DNA from: JBAXGW01 sp037139195 | Lineage (GTDB): Bacteria > Bacteroidota > Bacteroidia > Bacteroidales > JAHJDW01 | Direction: 5' to 3' | Length of the DNA stretch: 18,785 nucleotides | NCBI GenBank assembly: GCA_037139195.1 | Contig: JBAXGW010000078.1 | Span: 1-18,785, forward strand | Shown here: one piece after another, positions 1 to 4,715 of the stretch | Position numbering within the stretch: position 1 is the first letter of the stretch | How the letters are laid out: each line of letters begins with the position of its first letter | Notes under the pieces: generated by a model | Database searches by the model: none | What the model was told of the DNA's origin: nothing | What the model saw: the letters and a program-made list of their open reading frames with translations, nothing else | Program-made: the position numbers and the translations under genes

Positions 1-81
1 TAGTAAAATCGAAATAATATTAGATGAGTAAAGGGGATACCCAGTTTAATCAATTTTAAGAAAAAATGTGGCAATCTTATC

Positions 82-555
82 ATGAAGCCAATACAAAATG
101 GAATACATGAAGTGTTTAAAAATATAAAATTGTCTACATATACTGCAATCGTGGACGATAATTTTATTAATAACTTAAATGATGAATTTGCTCCTACTTG
201 TTTTCAGGAAGAGATTATTAAAACCGTAGAAATAAGAACTTTCTATCTTGATAAAAAAACATATAGTATGGCTATTTTTTCGCAATCTGACCAGACTACT
301 TCAGTTGATTTTAGAAATTATAATTACAAAAAACCTAACAGAACAATGCCTTTTAATTTGCCCATTAGTATAAATGATAAACTGATTTTGTTTATGAACA
401 AAGTAGGTCTAAATTGTGGTTCTTTTGATTTAATCTATACCCCGAATAAAGATTTTTATTTCTTAGAAATTAACCCTGTGGGGCAATATGGCATGGTGTC
501 ACATCCATGTAATTATTATTTAGACAAAGTTATAGCAGATTATTTGATAAAATAA
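82..555 (+). CDS. gwsG: GwsG-like ATP-grasp peptide maturase, C-terminal part only
   Basis: C-terminal half of a grasp-with-spasm ATP-grasp ligase, a family of about 310 residues thought to make ester or amide crosslinks in a GG-leader precursor using ATP. Visible family signatures are RTFYLDKK, YSMAIFSQ, VDFRNYN, PNRT and the Mg/ATP-binding strand FLEINPVGQYG with E129 and N131. The frame is open from base 28, and translation of 28-81 (ending FKKKCGNLI) still looks like GwsG, but there is no start codon before 82 and a TGA at 25-27 blocks the frame. The N-terminal half must therefore lie in another frame or be lost; frame 2 reads SKIEIILDE then stops at 29-31. I infer a frameshift or decay rather than a functional short protein. 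It is followed after 3 bases by the small ORF and gwsS. The family call is confident; functionality is doubtful. Confidence 0.75.
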   Translation: MKPIQNGIHEVFKNIKLSTYTAIVDDNFINNLNDEFAPTCFQEEIIKTVEIRTFYLDKKTYSMAIFSQSDQTTSVDFRNYNYKKPNRTMPFNLPISINDKLILFMNKVGLNCGSFDLIYTPNKDFYFLEINPVGQYGMVSHPCNYYLDKVIADYLIK

Positions 556-558
556 TTT

Positions 559-768
559 ATGAATCCAAAAAAAAAGTTGCTAGAATTACAATCCGAAATT
601 AATAAGCTTGAAAAATTCCCCGTATTTAATAAGATGGAAATAAGTGAAATTTTTATCAAGGATTTAAAAAATAAATTTTGCTTAGTTAATTGCCAAGAAT
701 ACAATAGTCCTCAATACTGTTCAGAGTTGTTTTATAAAAGAATTAATATGTGCAATAAAGATGAATGA
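559..768 (+). CDS. Small hypothetical protein between gwsG and gwsS
   Basis: A 69-residue hydrophilic protein with no signal peptide or membrane segment. It begins 3 bases after the gwsG stop and its end overlaps the gwsS start by 8 bases, so it is translationally coupled to both. It has a Lys/Glu-rich helical N-terminus (KKKLLELQSEINKLE), then FPVFNKMEISE and a C-terminal part with three cysteines in CLVNCQEY and QYCSELFYKRI, plus one near the end. There is no GG or similar leader cleavage motif, so it does not look like a precursor. Its position suggests an accessory or adaptor protein of the grasp-with-spasm system. I do not recognise a named family. Confidence 0.65.
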   Translation: MNPKKKLLELQSEINKLEKFPVFNKMEISEIFIKDLKNKFCLVNCQEYNSPQYCSELFYKRINMCNKDE

Positions 769-1777
769 AAATAAAGTTTTAATATTATTTGAAGAATGTA
801 GATTTGTTAGAGGGTTTAAACGAAGCCTTATTTGCGACTTAGGTCGAGCAGAATATTTGTTTATTCCAAATGAATTTCAGGAATTATTTAATAATTTCAA
901 TAATAGAATAACTATAAAAGAAATAAAAAAACCTTTTGATTCAGAAAATAAAGCAGTTATTGATAGTTATATTAATTATTTAATAGATAAAGAATTTGCA
1001 TTTTTATGCGATAAAGACGAAATAAGTCTTTACACTCATGTAGATACTAAATGGGATAATTGTAGCCATATTACAAATGCAATTCTTGATGTTGGACTTG
1101 AATTAAAATATGACTTACACCATGCGATTAGTCAATTAATAAAAATCAATTGTAAACATATAATAATTCGGTTTTATTATAAGGTAGATATTTCTTATAT
1201 AGATAACATGTTAGAAGGTACTTTAAATTCCATAATCGAATCAATCGAACTGTTTATTGTATTTTCAAATGATTTAAAAAAATCAGATATTAAAAGATTA
1301 GTTAGTAAAAATAAGCGAATAAAGAGAATAACAATTTCTGCTTCTAAAAAATCGAGCAATTATTCAAGTTCTTATGCAAATATAGTTTATACCACAAAAA
1401 AGATAGATTCACCATCTTGCTGCGGTGTTATCGATCCTTCTTCATTTACAATGAATAAAAAATTGTTTTTAGAAAACTTCAATTTCAATAGTTGCCTAAA
1501 TAGAAAACTATCAATTGATTCAAATGGTAATATTAAAAATTGTCCTGCATTACAATTTGATTATGGAAATATCAATAATTTTGATATTGCTGAAATAATA
1601 AACAAAAGGGAATTTCAAGAACTGTGGCATATAAATAAAGACAAGATAGAAACTTGCAAGGATTGTGAGTTTAGATACGTTTGTGTTGATTGCAGAGCTA
1701 TAATAGAAAATCCTTCAAATATTTATTCAAAACCTAAAAACTGTAAATATGACCCATATAATGCTAAGTGGAATTAG
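761..1777 (+). CDS. gwsS: GwsS, grasp-with-spasm SPASM-domain peptide maturase
   Basis: 338 residues, full length for the SPASM partner of GwsG. The N-terminus (FEECRFVRGFKRSLICDL, then FIPNEF) is characteristic of the family, which is known to work beside an ATP-grasp enzyme on a GG-leader precursor. The C-terminus carries the SPASM cluster-binding cysteines: C245 and C261 around SIDSNGNIKNC, then C299-x2-C302-x5-C308-x2-C311 and C328. I find no CX3CX2C radical-SAM motif in the first 240 residues, so the radical-SAM iron-sulfur site appears missing or degenerate and the protein may act through its SPASM clusters as a partner protein. The ATG at 761 overlaps the preceding gene by 8 bases; the end overlaps the next ORF. 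The precursor itself is not in the window and probably lies to the left. Confidence 0.88.
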   Translation: MNENKVLILFEECRFVRGFKRSLICDLGRAEYLFIPNEFQELFNNFNNRITIKEIKKPFDSENKAVIDSYINYLIDKEFAFLCDKDEISLYTHVDTKWDNCSHITNAILDVGLELKYDLHHAISQLIKINCKHIIIRFYYKVDISYIDNMLEGTLNSIIESIELFIVFSNDLKKSDIKRLVSKNKRIKRITISASKKSSNYSSSYANIVYTTKKIDSPSCCGVIDPSSFTMNKKLFLENFNFNSCLNRKLSIDSNGNIKNCPALQFDYGNINNFDIAEIINKREFQELWHINKDKIETCKDCEFRYVCVDCRAIIENPSNIYSKPKNCKYDPYNAKWN

Positions 1778-2411
1778 ATTGAATTTTTTTATGCTTTTCA
1801 TTTTATTTTTAGTAAATGATATTAGCGCTCAAAAAATAAATAAAACGGAAAAAGATAGTCTGCGAATTGTTCTTGATAAAATGAAAGAACAAGATCAAAG
1901 ATATAGGTGGCAAGTTATGCTTGCAGAAACTGACGAAAACAAACTTGATTCATTAAAAAATAAAATTTCTTTTGAAAACAGGATGAAAAGGTTGAATGAT
2001 GTAGCTGCTGGCAAGATAAAATTAGATAGTGGAATAAATAGACTTCTTCGAAAAGAAATAGAAAGACTAGATAGTCTCAATTTTATTAAATTTTATCAAA
2101 TTACAAAAAAATATGGATATCCTTCATATAAACGCACAGGCTCAACTGCAGTAGACGTACTTACAATACATTTTGTAGACAGTGTGCATTTTTCTTTGCT
2201 TTTTTCTTTATTTGAGAATGAGCTTAAAAAAGGAAACATGAATTCAGTTGACTATGCACAATGGTATGATAGAAGCATGCTGCATGTAGGCAAAAAACAA
2301 TTATATGGAGAGTATAACAAAGAGTATCCTTGTGTTGAAAATATAGAGCAAACAAATATTGCAAGAAAAAAAATTGGGCTTAAGAAAATTAAAACAAATA
2401 ACTGTAGATAG
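1761..2411 (+). CDS. Secreted protein resembling DUF6624
   Basis: About 216 residues. It starts with an N-terminal signal peptide (RLNFFMLFILFLVNDISAQ, predicted cut after SA-Q). A coiled-coil-like Lys/Glu/Asp-rich stretch includes KMKEQDQRYRWQ, followed by LDSLNFIKFYQITKKYGYPS, HFVDS, a helical segment and YDRSMLHVGKKQLYGEY. The pattern of a QDQ(K/R)YR motif, a YG(Y/W)P motif and a final GKKQ(L)YG is what I remember of DUF6624, whose function is unknown. The start at 1761 lies inside gwsS; 1749 and 1791 are also in frame, but 1761 gives the best signal-peptide n-region. The overlap with gwsS indicates one operon. A secreted protein here could be an immunity or envelope partner of the peptide; that is inference from position only. 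Confidence 0.65.
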   Translation: MLSGIRLNFFMLFILFLVNDISAQKINKTEKDSLRIVLDKMKEQDQRYRWQVMLAETDENKLDSLKNKISFENRMKRLNDVAAGKIKLDSGINRLLRKEIERLDSLNFIKFYQITKKYGYPSYKRTGSTAVDVLTIHFVDSVHFSLLFSLFENELKKGNMNSVDYAQWYDRSMLHVGKKQLYGEYNKEYPCVENIEQTNIARKKIGLKKIKTNNCR

Positions 2412-2418
2412 TACAAAA

Positions 2419-2919
2419 ATGAGTGTTTCAAAGAAATTTAAATGGTATGTGCAAGATAACAATCAATGGGTTGGTATTCTTGAGTTGAAAGAGAATGACT
2501 TAATGGAAACTTACAGAATAAAAATTGAAACAGAAACTGTTCAAGATTTGAACTACTCTCATTATAAATTTCATAGATTTAATTATAGCTCTAGAGAATG
2601 GGTTATTGATTTTACAAAAAGCAACTATCCAAATACAGTTTATAGAACAATTAAAAGCTGTTATTTAGAACATATATTTGAAAATAATGTTGAAAATGTT
2701 TTATTAACATATAAAACTAAAGATTTTAAAAGACACCCACTTAATAGATATTTCTGCAAAATTCTTGAAGCGAAAGGATATTGTTATATAGAGATTGTAT
2801 TAGATACTTTTGTAGCAATGCTTTGTTATAAAGATATAAAGTTAATAAAAAGAAATGAAAGAGGTGAAATAGAAACATATCTTCGAGATATTTTATCAAA
2901 ATACGTATTTGATGAATAA
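2419..2919 (+). CDS. Hypothetical protein at the end of the grasp-with-spasm operon
   Basis: 166 residues from the ATG at 2419, 7 bases after the previous stop. The frame is open further upstream to an ATG at 2359, but that start would lie well inside the preceding gene. The protein has no signal peptide and no membrane segment and is rich in aromatic and charged residues. Visible parts are WYVQDNNQWVGILELKEND near the N-terminus, HRFNYSSREWVIDFTKSNYP in the middle and LEAKGYCYIEIVLDTFVAML near the C-terminus, with mixed alpha/beta character. I recognise no family. It is the last gene of module 1 and no clear terminator follows it. Confidence 0.6.
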   Translation: MSVSKKFKWYVQDNNQWVGILELKENDLMETYRIKIETETVQDLNYSHYKFHRFNYSSREWVIDFTKSNYPNTVYRTIKSCYLEHIFENNVENVLLTYKTKDFKRHPLNRYFCKILEAKGYCYIEIVLDTFVAMLCYKDIKLIKRNERGEIETYLRDILSKYVFDE

Positions 2920-3319
2920 GAATAATGATTATTTAATAGAATAAAGAGACCCAAACCTTTAGTTTGAAATTGAAAATACTGTTGAAGTTGGATTGATGGG
3001 GTGTCAGCTGAGCATGAAACTATTCGACTATATATTTGTAATCAATTATATCAAATGTTCAATTGGGTGCTTACTATAGATAAATTGAAAGATATAGTTA
3101 AGTTCCAGTAGAAATTCGGAGCAACTATTCCAAATAGATTGTTTATTTGCTTTGCGCTTATTAAATATGATTAAAGATAGTGAAGGCATTATTAACAAAG
3201 TCTATCCATGAAAATTTTAAATGCTGTTTTAATTTTTCTATTGATGGCATACTAGTATTGCTCAAATTATAAAGTCAATAGTTCAAGATATGAAAATATA
3301 TAATGGATGTTAGTGTTCT
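2920..3319. other. Gene-free spacer with decayed coding remnants
   Basis: About 400 bases without a real gene. Frame 1 between 2986 and 3111 is open for about 41 codons without a start, contains GVSAEHETIRLYICNQLYQ and ends in a stop, with more readable protein-like sequence after it. Together with the broken signal peptide at 3208 this suggests eroded genes between modules 1 and 2. I could not assign the remnants to a family. Confidence 0.35.
3208..3312 (+). pseudogene. Remnant of a secreted protein (signal peptide with frameshift)
   Basis: The ATG at 3208 reads MKILNAVLIFLLMAY and then stops. The neighbouring frame continues smoothly as SIAQIIKSIVQDMKIYNGC before a stop. Joined, this is a normal Bacteroidota signal peptide ending in A-Q, like those of the secreted proteins at 1761 and 6052. 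A second short match to the AQII junction occurs near 3614-3632 (GCTCAAATTATAAA shared by both places). I infer the decayed 5' end of a secreted-protein gene, possibly duplicated. Confidence 0.35.
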
Positions 3320-3327
3320 TCGATAAA

Positions 3328-3358
3328 AATACGCTTAATACCCGATGAAAATACGCTG
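3328..3358 (+). promoter_or_regulatory. LytTR-like direct-repeat operator, copy A
   Basis: Two copies of ATACGCT start at 3329 and 3351, exactly 22 bp apart (two helical turns), with TACCCGAT between them. The pair ends about 10 bp upstream of the -33 TTG. Paired direct repeats with a 21-22 bp period just upstream of the -33/-35 box are typical of LytTR-family response regulators. The same arrangement recurs at 9982-10012. The regulator is not in the window; the family assignment is inference from geometry. Confidence 0.55.
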
Positions 3359-3367
3359 TCTTCTGTA

Positions 3368-3398
3368 TTGAAAAGGAGTTAGTTTTCGTATATTTTTG
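3368..3398 (+). promoter_or_regulatory. Bacteroidota promoter of the small-RNA block, copy A
   Basis: TTG at 3368-3370, a 20-bp spacer and TATTTTTG at 3391-3398, matching the Bacteroidota consensus TTG-N19-21-TAnnTTTG. It sits immediately downstream of the direct-repeat operator. Transcription should start near 3405. Confidence 0.6.
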
Positions 3399-3404
3399 TA
3401 ATAT

Positions 3405-3590
3405 TTTAATTAGTGAATGTTAATATATTAAGTTTAGATAATTTTTGTAGTCTGTTTTGGCGGGTGGCCGATAAAAATGAAATTTTTCGATGTGGTTAGT
3501 TAGTCTTTTTTTATCAATGTTTCGAATCTAAACTAAATAGTAAAAGTGTGCAAAATTCTGGTAGCCATGCTGCCAGAATTTACTTTTTTT
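3405..3590 (+). ncRNA. Candidate small RNA, about 185 nt, copy A
   Basis: A short transcript is bounded by the operator-controlled promoter and a strong intrinsic terminator (3553-3590), with no plausible ORF inside. Its most conserved part runs from about 3454 to 3551 and is repeated at about 10103-10205. It contains CTGTTTTGG, a GGCCGATAAAAATG stretch, and pairing between GATAAAAA (3471-3478) and TTTTTATC (3508-3515). An inner AAAAAT/ATTTTT hairpin could compete with that pairing. The end GAATCTAAACTAAATAG is also conserved. It could be a trans-acting small RNA or a leader that usually terminates before the precursor gene. Confidence 0.5.
3553..3590 (+). terminator. Rho-independent terminator of the small RNA
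   Basis: A 13-bp stem pairs 3553-3565 with 3569-3581 around a CAT loop, with one G-U pair and otherwise perfect, followed by seven T at 3584-3590. The hairpin has no counterpart in the second copy, where similarity stops right before it (GTGTGC at 3546-3551 and 10200-10205). Confidence 0.85.
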
Positions 3591-3828
3591 AAGCAGGCAA
3601 AATGATAATAAAAGCAGCTCAAATTATAAATTCAACAACTTAGCATATATAAATGACAATTCACAAAGTGTAGTGTGCATTTATTTCGATTGTGTGATGT
3701 AGAAGATCATTATTTTGGAGAATCTTAATAATAATATATTGATATAGTGTAATTTATTATAAATCAATAAAATACAAATAAAACATTTAAAAAATATAGA
3801 AAAAGATAAATAGGACTGTAATAATTTA

Positions 3829-3836
3829 TATATTTG
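3829..3836 (+). promoter_or_regulatory. -7 element of the structured leader, copy A
   Basis: TATATTTG is a perfect TAnnTTTG -7 box. The flanks GTAATAATTTA and GTTATAACATAAAATCAAC are nearly identical to the second copy at 10337-10344. No TTG lies at the expected -33 distance, so expression may be weak or need an activator. Confidence 0.5.
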
Positions 3837-3843
3837 TTACGTT

Positions 3844-4005
3844 ATAACATAAAATCAACTAAAAAATGCAAAAACTATTATTAGTTGATTATAATTGTTA
3901 AATTACATAGTTTGGCAGTTATAAACAAGAGAGAGGATCTGGATAAAAGTTTCGCGACCTTCCCCGGTTCTCTCCAATTGAAACAGTTCTTTGAAGAAAC
4001 TGATT
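3844..4005 (+). ncRNA. Structured leader RNA, copy A
   Basis: A three-hairpin RNA shared with 10352-10510 and in part with 10882-10980. Hairpin 1 is a perfect 10-bp stem, 3853-3862 with 3881-3890. Hairpin 2 pairs GAGAGA 3929-3934 with TCTCTC 3969-3974 and CTGG 3939-3942 with CCGG 3964-3967, around a loop of about 20 nt. Hairpin 3 pairs CAGTT 3984-3988 with AACTG 3998-4002, and its loop side holds GTTCTTTGAA (3986-3995), which resembles the boxA antitermination signal of Bacteroidota rRNA leaders. The stems of hairpin 2 differ in sequence between the three copies but keep pairing. The leader precedes the cysteine-rich precursor by about 330 bases. A role in antitermination or attenuation is inference. 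Confidence 0.55.
3866..3901 (+). CDS. Putative 11-residue leader peptide, copy A
   Basis: The short ORF MQKLLLVDYNC lies inside the structured leader; its ATG is in the loop of hairpin 1 and codons 6-9 lie in the 3' arm. The second copy (10374-10409) keeps length, stop position and most residues (MQK.xLVD.NC), with two silent changes (TTA/TTG, TGT/TGC) and a conservative Tyr/Phe change. There is an A-rich stretch before the ATG, as is usual in Bacteroidota. Translation through codons 6-9 would open hairpin 1. Two copies cannot separate coding constraint from general sequence conservation. Confidence 0.35.
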   Translation: MQKLLLVDYNC

Positions 4006-4217
4006 ATGTTGATAAACAATAAATACTATTACTTTGTGCAAATTACATTTACTAGTATTATTTTAAAGTTTTATTTGAAATTATTCTACGAACATACAAG
4101 TTGATGAATATTCTTTAAATTGGATCAACATATATAGATATAATTTTCTGCTCAAAGTTTTCTGTTTCAAAATTGTTGAGTTTGCATAATACGTGGTATG
4201 CAAATACGGCAAATTAA
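4006..4217. other. Non-coding leader between the structured RNA and the 5'-UTR element
   Basis: AT-rich spacer without an ORF. From about 4153 (CAAAGTTTTCTGTTT) it is again similar to 11147-11180 before module 3, so the shared cassette starts about 65 bases before the near-identical core. No promoter that I trust was seen here. Confidence 0.4.
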
Positions 4218-4308
4218 TTTGAAAATGTTTTTCTAATAAAGCATTTTGTTGGACGCAACAAATATCTTGAAAAGAAAAACAACGGAAAGCCGATGCCGTG
4301 AGTAGGTG
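4218..4308 (+). promoter_or_regulatory. Conserved 5'-UTR element, copy A (possible cis-regulatory RNA)
   Basis: This 91-nt element is almost identical to 11215-11306: one substitution, one single-base indel and a changed base at the 3' end. It stops exactly 22 nt before the precursor ATG in both places. Structure: AAAATG (4222-4227) can pair with CATTTT (4242-4247); TTTGTTG-GACG-CAACAAA (4245-4262) is a perfect 7-bp hairpin with a 4-nt loop that overlaps the former, so the two compete. TCTTGAAAAGA and CGG/CCG around 4283-4298 form smaller hairpins. A Met-Pro-stop mini-ORF lies at 4293-4301. It resembles no riboswitch class that I can match. I infer a translational or transcriptional control element of RiPP precursors. 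Confidence 0.6.
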
Positions 4309-4330
4309 CTAATTTAAATACGTATGTATT

Positions 4331-4564
4331 ATGAAAGTTATTAAAAAAAATCAAAACAGAAAATTAATTTCGAAATTAGGTTTAAACTATTTCATGACAA
4401 AGGAAGAAATTAATGGAATTATTGGAGGCAAAGAAACTTGCGGTCGCAATTATACATCATGTGGAAGTGCAGGCTTAAATTCCTGTGGTCAAAATTATGT
4501 AGATTCGTGCTTTTTATTCCTTAAAACGACTAGCTGTAATTATAGTTATAATTTCATGAATTAA
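4331..4564 (+). CDS. Cysteine-rich GG-leader RiPP precursor peptide
   Basis: 77 residues. The leader, about 33 residues, is basic at the N-terminus (MKVIKKNQNRK), then LGLNYFMTKEEINGIIGG ending in Gly-Gly at 32-33, the cleavage motif of C39-peptidase exporters. The core carries cysteines at 37, 44, 52, 60 and 69, so spacing is 7, 8, 8 and 9; the last four are each preceded by Ser. CGRNY and CGQNY repeat in it. This regular layout suits thioether crosslinks (Cys to alpha or beta carbon) by the radical SAM/SPASM enzyme encoded 151 bases downstream. It is preceded by the conserved 5'-UTR element and followed by a strong hairpin. It has little similarity to the lanthipeptide precursor of module 3. 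Function is inferred from size, leader and neighbours. Confidence 0.8.
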   Translation: MKVIKKNQNRKLISKLGLNYFMTKEEINGIIGGKETCGRNYTSCGSAGLNSCGQNYVDSCFLFLKTTSCNYSYNFMN

Positions 4565-4579
4565 TGAATATGTATTAAT

Positions 4580-4622
4580 TATAAACACTGCCTTGTTTAA
4601 CTATTAAAAGGCAGTGTTTATA
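4580..4622 (+). terminator. Hairpin between precursor and maturase gene
   Basis: A perfect 15-bp stem pairs 4580-4594 with 4608-4622, loop of 13 nt, 15 bases after the precursor stop. The downstream T-run is weak (ATATTT), so it probably acts as a partial terminator or a 3' stabiliser that keeps precursor mRNA above enzyme mRNA. Confidence 0.7.
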
Positions 4623-4715
4623 TATTTAAAAACTTAAGAATCCTTATTTTTTTTGAATTTATAGTCAAAAAATTTTGAAATAATACAAAACCACACATAA
4701 TAAAATCCAACAACT

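Noticed and set aside
2359..2418. Upstream start of the hypothetical gene at 2359
   Set aside because: It overlaps the preceding gene, and the extra 20 residues are a frame-shadow of its Lys-rich C-terminus.
4250..4308. c-di-GMP (GEMM-I) riboswitch, because of GGACGCAA and GTAGGT
   Set aside because: The order of helices differs: the GAAA-type hairpin comes after GGACGC, and the second half does not form the GEMM helices. The likeness is limited to short words.
2920..4330. Insertion sequence or transposon explaining the repeated spacer blocks
   Set aside because: No transposase, no terminal inverted repeats and no target-site duplication were seen. The repeats are separate blocks with different degrees of conservation, in constant order relative to the precursor.
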